A stretch of 64,000 bases of DNA, taken from Clostridiaceae bacterium Marseille-Q4143. Lineage in GTDB: Bacteria; Bacillota; Clostridia; Lachnospirales; Lachnospiraceae. Position 1 is the first letter of the stretch; each line of letters opens with the position of its first letter. The stretch is from NCBI GenBank assembly GCA_018228645.1, contig CP073693.1, forward strand, positions 2,862,416 to 2,926,415. Direction: 5' to 3'. The position numbers and the translations under genes are program-made. Of this stretch, positions 7,341 to 15,598 are shown in pieces. Under the pieces are notes generated by a model. That model had not been told where the DNA came from and ran no database searches. It saw nothing but the letters and a program-made list of their open reading frames with translations.

Positions 7341-8664
7341 ATGCCGCCTGCATACTGCCCAGTTCTGCACTGAGCAAAAGCAGATCTGCATAAACACATG
7401 AGGTTCTACGCTTCACAGAAGGAACTTTTGCCTCCAGTGAAGACCTTACCGTTGCCGATAAGGGTTTTAATCGTTCTCTTATAAAATATCTTGCTCCTAT
7501 GTTATAGGCTGCTGACAGGTCACAATGATATCGTTTTCCTGTCGTAAATGTGCAAAGGCTGTGATTTTTAGAATCACGAACAACTTCACCAGTTCCATCA
7601 TATGCAAGTCTGCTGGTATTCCATGCACATACTCTGGATACCCGCATTCCTGTCCTGTGCGCCTGATGTTCGCATAACTTCTGAATATCCCGTTTTCTCC
7701 ACAGATGAAGCTTCTGCCTCTTTTTTCCGGTTACTTTCCCTTTCATTTTCAGATACTCGAAGACTATCACATCCGCATGGTTATTTTGGGCATATGTGGT
7801 AATCGCAGATGCCACTTTACGGGACAGCTCCATGTTCAGTCTCCTTGCATAATTCCATCTGCTCTGTACCTGTCCGGAGCCATGTTCCCGCTGAAATCTG
7901 CTGATTCGTCCCAGCACACTGTACATCTGGTCTTTTTCACTGGGGAAATTGATAAATTTTCTTCCCAGGACAGTTCCATCTGAACGCATAATGGTACAAA
8001 CCGCATCTGTGTTGATTCCAAGATCCACACTGCAGATAATCTGCTCATTTACTTCCTTCTTAGATAAAGAAACTTCCTCTGTATATGAGAACCGCAAAAA
8101 ATATTTATGATGTCTCTTTTCCAGTGTGGGGGCAGAAGATTTTACCCCTGACCAATTTTTCCGCAGATACTCCATGTCCGTATGCAGCAAATTTACTGAA
8201 AACCATTTCCAGTCATGACCATCATATAATTTCAGAAAAGCCATATCTTCATGATTTTCTGCTTCTTTGTACATCACATCCCGGTAGAATACCGGCATTG
8301 CATGATTTTCATATACAAGCTTTGGCTTACCGTCCAGTTTCTTTTGTTTCCACAATTCCAGTCTCGTCTCATATGAAGACACGCTTCCAAGCGCATGCTG
8401 AATCGCCGATCTGCGAAGATAAGATGGCATCTTTGGAAATTTCTGGTCAAAGTCATATCTCGCCCGGTTTTTCTTTGTGCTATGAACCAGATGCTCCGCT
8501 GCATTAAACCGTTTTTGCGGATTGACAATCCGAGAAAGCTCCTCCCAGCTCTCTTCACATACACGGATCAAATATCCGACTGCCTGGCGATAGATATACA
8601 GCGTATGGCGAATCGGTATATTCTGTTTTTTTATTTTCACACCATAGCTGGATACTACCGTCAT
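7339..8664 (-). CDS. tnpB: TnpB, RNA-guided RuvC endonuclease of IS605 (atypical zinc region), copy 1
   Basis: A 441-residue TnpB. The three RuvC residues are present: Asp in CSVDLGINTDAVC, Glu in VIVFEYLKMKG and Asp in HCDLSAAYNIGAR. The N-terminal 200 residues form the RNA/DNA-binding part. The usual Cys-X2-Cys zinc knuckle after the TS motif is absent: the sequence there is WNTSRLAYDGTG, with only isolated Cys residues before the last Asp. Both copies in this window share this, so it is a subfamily trait and not fresh damage. ATG was chosen over the preceding TTG because AAAGAGG spaces better. It follows tnpA with a short gap. TnpB promotes retention of the element by cutting the empty donor site. 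Confidence 0.9.
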   Translation of the reverse strand: MTVVSSYGVKIKKQNIPIRHTLYIYRQAVGYLIRVCEESWEELSRIVNPQKRFNAAEHLVHSTKKNRARYDFDQKFPKMPSYLRRSAIQHALGSVSSYETRLELWKQKKLDGKPKLVYENHAMPVFYRDVMYKEAENHEDMAFLKLYDGHDWKWFSVNLLHTDMEYLRKNWSGVKSSAPTLEKRHHKYFLRFSYTEEVSLSKKEVNEQIICSVDLGINTDAVCTIMRSDGTVLGRKFINFPSEKDQMYSVLGRISRFQREHGSGQVQSRWNYARRLNMELSRKVASAITTYAQNNHADVIVFEYLKMKGKVTGKKRQKLHLWRKRDIQKLCEHQAHRTGMRVSRVCAWNTSRLAYDGTGEVVRDSKNHSLCTFTTGKRYHCDLSAAYNIGARYFIRERLKPLSATVRSSLEAKVPSVKRRTSCVYADLLLLSAELGSMQAA

Positions 8665-8675
8665 CAAAAACCTCT

Positions 8676-9116
8676 TTACTTTCCTGCGTCTTTTTCTTTC
8701 TGTCCTCTGATATAAGTAAGAACCTGTTCTTTACTTCGGTCACTGACTGTTACTGCACAATATGACGGATTCCACAAATGTCCTCCCCACAATTCCCGTT
8801 TTAATTCCGGATGAGAAAGGAAAAGCTGCCGTGCAAGATTTCCTTTCATAATTTTGATCATATCCGAAATATAAAACTGTGGTTTGCAGTCGACCAACAA
8901 ATGAATATGATCTGGCATAACCTCCATAGCCACAATCTGAAATTTGTATTCATCTGCAATCTCATACAACATCTTTTTACACTCTTCATCTAATCCATTC
9001 TGTAAAACCTTTTTTCGATATTTGGTACACCAGACCAGATGATACTGTAAAGAATAAACATATCCTCGACCATATGATAGGTCATTTTCTTTAATAATAA
9101 ATATATTTTTCTCCAT
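8676..9116 (-). CDS. tnpA: TnpA, Y1 HUH transposase of IS200/IS605, copy 1
   Basis: A 146-residue single-strand transposase. The HUH pair is in MPDHIHLLVD, and the catalytic Tyr is in LWNPSYCAVTV near residue 122. YHLVWCTKYRKKVL is the conserved first strand. The start was placed at MEKNIF; the frame continues upstream into the left end but lacks a family match there. Ribosome site is weak. It makes the circular single-stranded intermediate during replication and recognises the subterminal hairpins at both ends. Confidence 0.92.
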   Translation of the reverse strand: MEKNIFIIKENDLSYGRGYVYSLQYHLVWCTKYRKKVLQNGLDEECKKMLYEIADEYKFQIVAMEVMPDHIHLLVDCKPQFYISDMIKIMKGNLARQLFLSHPELKRELWGGHLWNPSYCAVTVSDRSKEQVLTYIRGQKEKDAGK

Positions 9117-9233
9117 ATTTATAATATACCATATGTTCCGCCAAAAGTAAACATATGTTCTTTTTTCTATCAAAAAAAATTACACACCTAACTCATCACT
9201 GAAGTAACGAGAATGCGGTGTGCATTTATTCAA

Positions 9234-9443
9234 TTCTTCCACTTGCACTCTTTCCAGAACACGTAATCTGATAAATCCTATCTTCTTGAAAGAGTCTGGG
9301 ATATTACGCAAAGATTGGCACGATGCCCATGTAGAATCAATAACGCCGGTACGGAATATCAAAATCCCACACCGGCATTATTAATTGTTGTTATCTTATT
9401 TTCCAATCACAGAATGCCTGATTGTCAACTCGGCAAACGGGAA
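9234..9443. other. intergenic relic with a long hairpin
   Basis: No intact gene. A hairpin with AATAACGCCGG and CCGGCATTATT arms (9339-9383) encloses about 22 bases. A minus-strand frame with NIPDSFKKIGFIRLRVLE runs up to the IS left end and may be the tail of an unidentified protein cut by the insertion. Confidence 0.35.
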
Positions 9444-9839
9444 TTAATCAGTTTCTTGTAACCTTTCGAATAGTTGGCTATCAATTTTATAAATTCCTTG
9501 ATAAGGCTGTTCAATATAGTATTTACCACTATCCTCATACGCAAAGATAGTACTTGTTCCTGTCTCAAACTGGAAGTCAATTTTGATATAACTTTCCACT
9601 TGTGGACAGTCTTGAACACTTTCCTTCTTAGTCGGTTCAGAACTGGAAATATCGGCGATTATTTCACTTATCCAAGTTTTGTCTGAATGACTTACTGTAT
9701 TTTCCCCAAAAGTTATATCAATAAATGTAATCTCGTCGGTTTGAGGTAACGTAATAGGAGCTACCTTTTTTCCACACGCAACTAAAGTCAGCACACAAGT
9801 AAGACACAAAAACAAAGAAAGAAATTTTTTCATAAGCAT
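9444..9839 (-). CDS. small lipoprotein (DUF5301-like)
   Basis: A 131-residue exported lipoprotein. MLMKKFLSLFLCLTCVLTL leads into the lipobox LVAC-GKK, so the mature protein begins at Cys 22. The remainder has a mixed strand pattern with ITLPQTDEITFIDIT and a C-terminal GIYKIDSQLFERL, a layout like DUF5301 domains of Firmicutes. Function unknown. Its ribosome site GGAGGTAAT is directly at the 3' splice site of the group II intron upstream, so on the transcript from the upstream flavin-reductase-like gene it would be read after splicing or by a promoter inside the intron. Confidence 0.75.
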   Translation of the reverse strand: MLMKKFLSLFLCLTCVLTLVACGKKVAPITLPQTDEITFIDITFGENTVSHSDKTWISEIIADISSSEPTKKESVQDCPQVESYIKIDFQFETGTSTIFAYEDSGKYYIEQPYQGIYKIDSQLFERLQETD

Positions 9840-9849
9840 ATTACCTCCA

Positions 9850-11722
9850 GTCGAGTAGACTTACACCTCACAATGTAAGCCCCTCACAGAACCGTACGTG
9901 CGGCTTTCCCGCATACGGCTCTTCATAATAATATTTACAGTCTCAAAACAAGCTGACATAAATCTTTGGCATTGCCAATGGATAATATTTCAGCATTTCA
10001 ATGAATCCTTCTCTTGTATAACTCTTTCTGTCACTTCGTCTATTCAGCACCTTAAACAGAAGTTCTCTCACTTGTTGTTTGTAGTTTGAAATCATTCTGC
10101 CATTAAAACTTATGCCATAGTACCTATAATGACCTATTAGTTTCAGATTTAGCATACCCATTAGTTTCTTTAGCGGTTGGTCTCTGTTTGCGTATAACCA
10201 CACTTTTATGTCTCGAATTTTCTGTCTGAATTTCTTAGAACTTGTCTTTGGCATTATATATGGCATGCCTTTGCGTGAACGTCCACAATAGAACGTGAAT
10301 CCCAGAAAATCAAATGTTTGTAATCTGATACACTCACCGCTCTTTTGCTTTGCCCTTGCAATATAAGCACCGCTTTGTAAGAGACGACTTTTACTATCTT
10401 CTAATTGCAAACCGAACTTTTCCATTCGTTCTTTAAGAAGCTTGTAGTAATTTTCTGCTTCCCATTTATATTGAAATCCTGCAACAAAATCATCTGCATA
10501 TACAATCAAAAAGTTATCACTCTTGCATTCCTTGGTAATAATAAACTTATACCAAAGTGTCAATACATTATGCATATATATGTTTGCAAGGATTGGACTT
10601 ATGATATTACCCTGTGCTGAACCTTCTTCATTCAACATCAGTTCGCCATCATCTAACACTCCCACTTTAAGGTACTTCTTAACCAGACCGATTATGTTAG
10701 GGTCTTTGATATAGAGATGGAGAAACTTGATAATCCATTCATGTTTCATGTGGTCGAAGAAGCCTTTGATGTCAGCGTCCACAATATAACATATCTTCGT
10801 ATTGTTTAAGCTCTTATACAGTTCTTTTATTGCGTTATGGCATCCTCGATTTGGTCTGAATCCGTACATGCAGTTCAGAAATCTCGGTTCATAGATAGCT
10901 TCCAGTATCTTCTTTAATGCTAATTGGACTATTTTGTCCTCATAGCACGCAATTCCTAATGGTCGAAGTTTTCCATTGCTTTTCGGGATATATACCCTAA
11001 TTGATGGCTGTGGTTTGTATGATTTTCTTTTCAGTCTTTCTACCAAGTCATCTATGTTTTGCCCCAGATTTCTCCCGTATTCTTTCTTAGTAATCTCATC
11101 AACACCGACTGCTTTGTTTCCGTCTAATTCTTTGTGACATTGCAAAAGCATTTCTTTATTGATTAGATGATACAACGATGTGAACTTTGGTCTCGGCGAA
11201 TTTGCCGATATTTCTGCTATTCTTTCTAATTTCGTTTCCATCAATACCTCCGTCCCTGAGTACGGTTGATGTGTCCTCAGAAAGACCATTATTATGTAGC
11301 TCCCTTTCCTCCGTTGGCATTACCCAACTTCTTCAGTACTATGAAGCTATCCGACTGCCTGTTGTTCTTTTGGCATTCTCCCGTTTTGCAGTTGTTTGCC
11401 ATACTTGCAATGACAAGAAACAACAGGCTCTCCCCAGTTGACTGAATAGTCACAATGTAAAACATAAAGTGCTCTTTGACCCCGCAGAAGCAAACCATTT
11501 CTCACCAATGCGAATTGATTTGTATTGCTTTCCGTCGAAATTAAAACGTCAGCCTTCCAGATATCAAAATTTCGAGGCTCAATCACACTCTCTATTTTCT
11601 CGCTGTCTACGCTTAGCAACTACCATTACTGGCAGTCACCCAAGACTCGCTACTGGCGGTTAGTTAGACCTTACCAGACAGGCATTCCACCTGCTAGACT
11701 ACTCGCCCTTGTCTGGGCGCAC
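9850..11722 (-). mobile_element. complete group II intron with reverse transcriptase
   Basis: On the minus strand the intron begins with the canonical GTGCGCCCAGAC and ends with a well-formed domain V (GAGCCGTATGCGGG, GAAA-type loop, CCGCACGTACGGTTC) and domain VI finishing CTACTCGAC. The RT frame sits in domain IV. About 480 bases of domain I-III precede it. Thirty-five bases of 5' exon, from the stop codon of the upstream gene to the splice site, are also present beside the second copy, including AATTCC/GGAATT and CAGTTT/AAACTG arms. It sits between a pyridoxamine-phosphate-oxidase-like gene and a lipoprotein gene and leaves both reading frames whole. Confidence 0.92.
9943..11241 (-). CDS. 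ltrA: group II intron reverse transcriptase/maturase (LtrA type)
   Basis: A 432-residue intron-encoded protein. RT blocks are all visible: RPLGIACYEDKIVQLAL (RT2), YGFRPNRGCHNAI (RT2a/3), ADIKGFFDHM with the first catalytic Asp, EGSAQGNIISPILANIY (RT4) and YADDFV (RT5). The maturase X domain follows (around GHYRYYGISFNGR). There is no HNH endonuclease domain at the C-terminus, so insertion would rely on single-stranded or nicked targets. The start MET-KLERIAE was chosen because GGAGG lies five bases before it; the longer frame has no ribosome site. It splices its own intron and reverse-transcribes it into new sites. Confidence 0.93.
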   Translation of the reverse strand: METKLERIAEISANSPRPKFTSLYHLINKEMLLQCHKELDGNKAVGVDEITKKEYGRNLGQNIDDLVERLKRKSYKPQPSIRVYIPKSNGKLRPLGIACYEDKIVQLALKKILEAIYEPRFLNCMYGFRPNRGCHNAIKELYKSLNNTKICYIVDADIKGFFDHMKHEWIIKFLHLYIKDPNIIGLVKKYLKVGVLDDGELMLNEEGSAQGNIISPILANIYMHNVLTLWYKFIITKECKSDNFLIVYADDFVAGFQYKWEAENYYKLLKERMEKFGLQLEDSKSRLLQSGAYIARAKQKSGECIRLQTFDFLGFTFYCGRSRKGMPYIMPKTSSKKFRQKIRDIKVWLYANRDQPLKKLMGMLNLKLIGHYRYYGISFNGRMISNYKQQVRELLFKVLNRRSDRKSYTREGFIEMLKYYPLAMPKIYVSLF

Positions 11723-11754
11723 AATTCCGATTTCTCAGTTTCAAAAACTGGAAT

Positions 11755-12231
11755 TTATCGTTCCTGTATTTCCTTGCCGCTGAGGTGCTCCACTTCTATT
11801 TCAAAAATTTGCACAGCCTTTCCTGCGTGGGCAATTTCCTCATCAACTAACTGTTCGCTGGGATAGTATTTCATTGCAAATCGTTTTAACAGAGTTGTTG
11901 CTCTTGCACCAGATTCTACGAGGTGACATCTGCCGAATACCACAACGCTCTGCACAAACGGTGCCCAATCTTCTTCTTTGATGGTTTCATTTCCATATAC
12001 CGTGAAACATACTTTGTCACAGGCATGCAGTGCATCTACTTTATGGCCTGCACGTGCTCCATGAAAATAAATTTTCTGTGCATCGTCATCGTAGACATAG
12101 TTGATAGGAATTGCATAGGGATATCCGTCATCTCCATTTACGGCAAGAACGCCACGTCGGCTGGACTGCAAAAGAGTCTTTACCGCGTCGGTGCTGATTT
12201 CATTTTTCTTTTTACGAATTGTTCTGAACAT
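11755..12231 (-). CDS. pyridoxamine 5'-phosphate oxidase-fold flavoprotein (NimA-like)
   Basis: A 158-residue split-barrel flavin protein. RRGVLAVNGDDGYPYAIPINYVY (FMN-binding strand pair), KIYFHGARAGHKVDAL and CFTVYG are the family hallmarks shared with nitroimidazole reductases and heme-oxygenase-like PPOX proteins. It is cytosolic. Start chosen at MFRTIRKKK after GAAGGAG. Its stop codon lies exactly at the left edge of the 35-base exon block next to the group II intron, so the intron inserted just behind the gene and did not cut it. Nitroimidazole resistance is possible but cannot be claimed from sequence. Confidence 0.85.
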   Translation of the reverse strand: MFRTIRKKKNEISTDAVKTLLQSSRRGVLAVNGDDGYPYAIPINYVYDDDAQKIYFHGARAGHKVDALHACDKVCFTVYGNETIKEEDWAPFVQSVVVFGRCHLVESGARATTLLKRFAMKYYPSEQLVDEEIAHAGKAVQIFEIEVEHLSGKEIQER

Positions 12232-12285
12232 GATATTATTCTCCTTCTTATGCTGATACAACTTCCGATTTTGTTTATTGTCCTT

Positions 12286-12738
12286 TTATAACGGTTGCAT
12301 CATTTCAAGGATGATGCCATCCGGGTCTCTGAAATAAAACGCTCTGCTTTCCCCGAATCCATCAGCCCTGAAATCGAAATACTGTGGTTCAGACAAGCAC
12401 TCCACATGATTTTCAATCAGGATTTTGTAGGCAGAATCTATGTCATCCGTGTAGAAGCATACTTCTGAGATAGATGTCGTAAACAAATCTGATTGAATTT
12501 GATTTACTTTATTGTCTACAAACTGAATCAGCTCAACTGGCGGTGCCTCAATAGCCTTGGAGCCATTCAAATAAGCAACTCTTGCTTTGCAATTTGCTCT
12601 ACGAAACATTCTATCTGTTTCTTCGCCTTCCATAAAAATTTCTCCTTGAAATTCAAGTCCAAGGATGTCTCTGTAGAAAGCAATCGAGCGATCCAAATCA
12701 GAAACTGTTAATCCAACGTGATAAATTCTTCCAACCAT
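12286..12738 (-). CDS. VOC superfamily (glyoxalase/bleomycin-resistance fold) protein
   Basis: A 150-residue two-repeat VOC protein. The first repeat begins RIYHVGLTVSDLDRSIAFYRDILGLEF and the second ends YFRDPDGIILEMMQP. Candidate metal ligands are His 6, Glu near VELIQF, and Glu in ILEMM; the usual His opening the second repeat is replaced (SEVCFYTDD), so metal binding may be altered. The start at MVGRIYH has GGAGGAATATAT upstream. It precedes the PPOX-fold gene on the same strand by about 55 bases and probably shares its transcript. Substrate unknown. Confidence 0.85.
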   Translation of the reverse strand: MVGRIYHVGLTVSDLDRSIAFYRDILGLEFQGEIFMEGEETDRMFRRANCKARVAYLNGSKAIEAPPVELIQFVDNKVNQIQSDLFTTSISEVCFYTDDIDSAYKILIENHVECLSEPQYFDFRADGFGESRAFYFRDPDGIILEMMQPL

Positions 12739-12791
12739 ATATATTCCTCCCAAAAAATTCCGATTTTCCTGCAACAACTATAAAACAAAAA

Positions 12792-12830
12792 TAAGTGGAT
12801 GTATATTCTCATTTCCGTACATCCACTTAT
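12792..12830 (-). terminator. intrinsic terminator of the HEPN-MNT unit
   Basis: AAGTGGATGTA and TACATCCACTT form an 11-base stem followed by ATTTTTGTTTT on the minus strand. Confidence 0.88.
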
Positions 12831-12861
12831 ATCATTGCGATCATTTAAATGTGATAGCCTC

Positions 12862-13272
12862 TTATATCCAGCTACTTTCCGCTTCATCCAGCTTCTTCAC
12901 TAACGTATCTTTAAGAGCGGTAAAAGCAAGAATAAAACTATCACGTATCAACAGAATCATTTCGTCCACTTCATCTTCATTGTATATATGGACAGAAGTA
13001 TTTCTCTTTTTTAGCATAAGCAACCATACTTCCGAATCACTGATAAATCCTATTTTATAAGCAAGTTGTAGAATTTCACGCGGCGATCCGGTCGAAGCTT
13101 CTTCTATGCCATGCATTCTCATGATTTCCTGTAAGGCTTTCCATGCAAGTTCGAAAGTAAGATTAAATTGTCCAATAATTCCTGTTCGATATATATCATT
13201 TGTTTCCGCCATCTTAAAATCAGCATTTGCTAGCACCGCCAGACAGTTTATGAAGTTATCAAGCTTTTTCAT
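12862..13272 (-). CDS. HEPN toxin of a HEPN-MNT module (HI0074-like)
   Basis: A 136-residue all-helical protein of the nucleotidyltransferase-substrate-binding type. FNLTFELAWKALQE is the family's second helix, and KKRNTSVHIYNEDE carries the RX4-6H motif (Arg-Asn-Thr-Ser-Val-His), the RNase active site of HEPN toxins. Its ATG lies within the end of the MNT gene, overlapping by 14 bases, so production is coupled. In characterised pairs the HEPN protein cleaves or binds tRNA/mRNA and MNT silences it by adding AMP to a Tyr near the motif (here HIY). Confidence 0.88.
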   Translation of the reverse strand: MKKLDNFINCLAVLANADFKMAETNDIYRTGIIGQFNLTFELAWKALQEIMRMHGIEEASTGSPREILQLAYKIGFISDSEVWLLMLKKRNTSVHIYNEDEVDEMILLIRDSFILAFTALKDTLVKKLDEAESSWI

Positions 13273-13549
13273 AAAGCACCACGCCATCCTTCTCTATTTC
13301 TTTTTTTAATTCATCGGAAATTGATGCATCCGCCTGTACCACATCGAACATCAGGAGCGAATGTATATTTTCCTTTACATCCCAATAAAAGCTATCAAAA
13401 TCTCCACCGTATATTGCGATATCGACATCGCTTCTTTCTGTGTTCGTACCCCGTGCGCGGGAGCCAAACAGTACGATTTTCGTGACAGCATACTTTTGTG
13501 CAAAAGAACACAGTTCCCTTACTATTCGATCCGGTAAATGATATTTCAT
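13259..13549 (-). CDS. MNT minimal nucleotidyltransferase (antitoxin of HEPN-MNT)
   Basis: A 96-residue polymerase-beta-fold protein. GSRARGTNTERSDVDIAIYG is the GSX10DXD motif that holds Mg-ATP, and a later acidic strand MFDVVQAD may give the third carboxylate. It would transfer AMP onto its HEPN partner encoded immediately downstream. Start ATG follows a weak purine-rich site; the unit has its own terminator, so it is an independent two-gene cassette in an accessory region. Confidence 0.88.
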   Translation of the reverse strand: MKYHLPDRIVRELCSFAQKYAVTKIVLFGSRARGTNTERSDVDIAIYGGDFDSFYWDVKENIHSLLMFDVVQADASISDELKKEIEKDGVVLYEKA

Positions 13550-13666
13550 ATTCAGTATTGACCCCTTTATATAAAATAAGTTCCAATATTTATTTTAGCT
13601 TAGCATAATTTTGCCTGATTAACAAGTTGTCCATACTAATCACATCCGCAAACTTGAATTTTCAAA

Positions 13667-14266
13667 TTAGTCTTTGCAAATAACCTTTGAACCGTCACCG
13701 TCAATTACAATTCCCTGACGGTTGTTAATTGGGCATAGATTCAAATCCGAAAACTCAGTCATTATTTTCTCGGTAACTTTCTTAAATGGTGCTGTAAGAT
13801 AATGCGGAAGAACATAGAAATCAATCAAATCAAGCCCTGCATCATCTTCTTGTGAGTAGTCCTCCGGCTTTTCATCCATTTGCTCGATATATTGGATGCT
13901 TGGAGCGCATATAATTGCGCCTGCCGACTCGCCGATCATCAATTTTCCATTTGCCAATTCCTTTTTCAGCAGCCCATCAGTTCCCGTTTTACGGAGCCGG
14001 TCCATAAGAAAAAAAGAATTTCCGCCGGTAAAATATATCACATCTGCATCTTCAAAAACAGACTGTATCGTTGAATAAGCCTCCGTTGAAATATCAATTT
14101 CAGTTACGATTGCTCCCAACTTTTTGAATAATTTTCGAGCCGAGCCGACATAACCGGTGTAGCCTTCACGCAGCGAAGCTGTTGGAATAAATGCGACTTT
14201 CTTATTTTCAATTTCTTCCTTTATCAGACTTCCTACACTTGAAAAATGCGAACATAAAAATAGTTT
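13667..14266 (-). pseudogene. peptidase E-like (S51) protein, first codons replaced by an IS3 end
   Basis: About 200 residues of an intracellular Asp-specific dipeptidase/type 1 glutamine-amidotransferase-like protein. The nucleophile elbow GESAGAIICAPS, the GGNSFFLMDRL strand and VLPHYLTAPF are intact. Natural members begin with a Met just before KLFLCSHFSSVG. Here that position is occupied by the end of an IS3 fragment (ACAATATCA). The open frame continues into the IS and could start at a TTG at 14302, adding about 12 foreign residues. Whether the hybrid is made is uncertain; no ribosome site is clear. Confidence 0.75.
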
Positions 14267-14629
14267 TGATATTGTCAATATTGGTTTACACTTTTTTCTC
14301 AAGGATGTTCGACCTATGCTGCCTCCTGTAATGAATCGTAGTATTGTTGACGCTTAATCATCGGAGGTAAGCCACCATTAGCAGAGCAGATTCTTCGGTT
14401 ATTCCAATAGCTGATGAAATATCTCCAGATGAGTGTTTTTAACTGTTCTACTGTCATTGAAGTGGTATCATAACGTCCATAAAGTAATTCTTCTTTGAAT
14501 CTTGCCCACATGCTTTCGCATCTGGCATTGTCGTGGCATCTGCCGCCAGCACTGTTCATGCTTTGGAGAATGCCATATTTGCTGATTGCTTTACGATATA
14601 ACTCACTTGTGTACTGTGTTCCTCTGATA
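14267..14629 (-). pseudogene. 3' fragment of an IS3-family element (orfB C-terminus and one terminal repeat)
   Basis: The left terminus TGATATTGTCAATATTGG matches the complete IS3 copy at 16268. The frame then gives the last part of the DDE transposase: RGTQYTSELYRKAIS, GGRCHDNARCESMWARFKEE with the final catalytic Glu, and ISYWNNRRICSANGG. The N-terminal two thirds, including the first two catalytic Asp residues, are gone. It is similar but not identical to the complete copy, so it is an older or separate insertion. Confidence 0.85.
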
Positions 14630-14901
14630 CAGCATCAGGATATACTTCCAAAGTTGATGCTGTATCATAAAAGTAAGGGGCGGCAGCACTTTAGGCTGTC
14701 GCTCCTTGACTGCCTAACTGCAAAACCGGGCGGGGCTGTCAACGGCGGCTCTGCAAGAGCCGTTCATCTTGCCGTTGACTGGCTCGACTGGGTTTGCTAT
14801 TCTTTAAGTGTTGTCTGTAAGTCGTTTGTAAAAATATCATCTCCGGCGCACAATCATTTTCTACCAAAGTAGCGGCATAAAAAATTTCATTGTCCTGCCT
14901 T
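14630..14901. other. GC-rich foreign segment without a gene
   Basis: About 270 bases with markedly higher GC in the middle (around GGGCGGGGCTG and AACGGCGGCTC) than the AT-rich flanks. The minus strand has an open frame ending PSRASQRQDERLLQSRR that runs out of the upstream lipoprotein region in another frame, and a separate stretch reading LPPLTFMIQHQLWKY. These look like debris of a conjugative element, but no family could be named. Confidence 0.35.
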
Positions 14902-15594
14902 TCAAAAATAAGAAGTTTCCATTTTTTTGACTGCAAATTCCGAGGCTGTCTCTTGTACAATTTCTAGTACATTGACATCTTCTGCTATATTTCCTTGACG
15001 GGGTTCCAGCTCATTGTTAGTTACCACTTCTGCCTTGCCAGCGTCCGATGCACCATAAGAGAAATTTACTATGGTAGCATTGCTGTATTTTTCAAAAGCT
15101 GCATAGTATTCTTCTTCTGTAATTACATCTGTTTCCTCTCCTTTTTTCATGGTATAAGCAGCATTTCCACTTTCGTCAAATTGCTCATAAATCCCCTCTG
15201 CCAGTCTGAGCGAACCGGATTTTTCAATTTCAAAACGCTGCATATCGTGACCGGAAGCAGCATAAATACCTGTTTCATCATAGGCGATAGGATATGCTGT
15301 TCCCATACTTTCTATTGTTCCTATGTTTTTAACTTCTTTATCTATCAAATAATATACATCACAATTAAGTGCTGCCTGATTTCCCAAACCGTCATTATAT
15401 ACTTGTGAGGTAACAAGTAAAACAGGTAAAGAAGCATTTGTATCAATAATTGCAAAAAGCTCATTATCTTCCAATCCTCCGACGGTTTCTCCATAAATAG
15501 CAGCGTTTTCACTACCTTTTTCTCCACATGCACATAAAGAAAAGATTAACACACATAAAGCCATATATGAAATAAACTTCTTTGCCTTATACAT
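14902..15594 (-). CDS. lipoprotein of unknown function
   Basis: A 230-residue exported lipoprotein: a basic start MYKAKKF, a hydrophobic segment and the lipobox SLCAC-GEK. The mature part is acidic with beta-rich sequence, including GTAYPIAYDETGIYAASG and EEYYAAFEKYSNATIVNFSYG, the latter resembling a repeated motif of Clostridial DUF lipoproteins. Its ribosome site (AAGGAG) is within the last codons of the XRE regulator gene upstream, with four bases between the genes, so the regulator and lipoprotein form a pair. Function not recognised. Confidence 0.75.
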   Translation of the reverse strand: MYKAKKFISYMALCVLIFSLCACGEKGSENAAIYGETVGGLEDNELFAIIDTNASLPVLLVTSQVYNDGLGNQAALNCDVYYLIDKEVKNIGTIESMGTAYPIAYDETGIYAASGHDMQRFEIEKSGSLRLAEGIYEQFDESGNAAYTMKKGEETDVITEEEYYAAFEKYSNATIVNFSYGASDAGKAEVVTNNELEPRQGNIAEDVNVLEIVQETASEFAVKKMETSYF

Positions 15595-15598
15595 ATTT

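Larger units (their letters stand above)
7171..9228 (-). mobile_element. IS200/IS605-family element, copy 1 (tnpA + tnpB)
   Basis: The borders come from comparison with copy 2, which is nearly identical over about 2,058 bases. The conserved block begins at GTGAACCTCAC on the left and ends before TTCAA on the right; flanking bases then differ. Read in the element's own direction (minus) it is: insertion tag TTGAA, left end with a TGCACACC/GGTGTGCA hairpin, tnpA, tnpB, structured right end finishing AGGTTCAC. There are no target duplications or inverted terminal repeats, as expected for single-strand HUH transposition. It lies between a lipoprotein-side relic and the DUF1847 gene. Confidence 0.9.
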
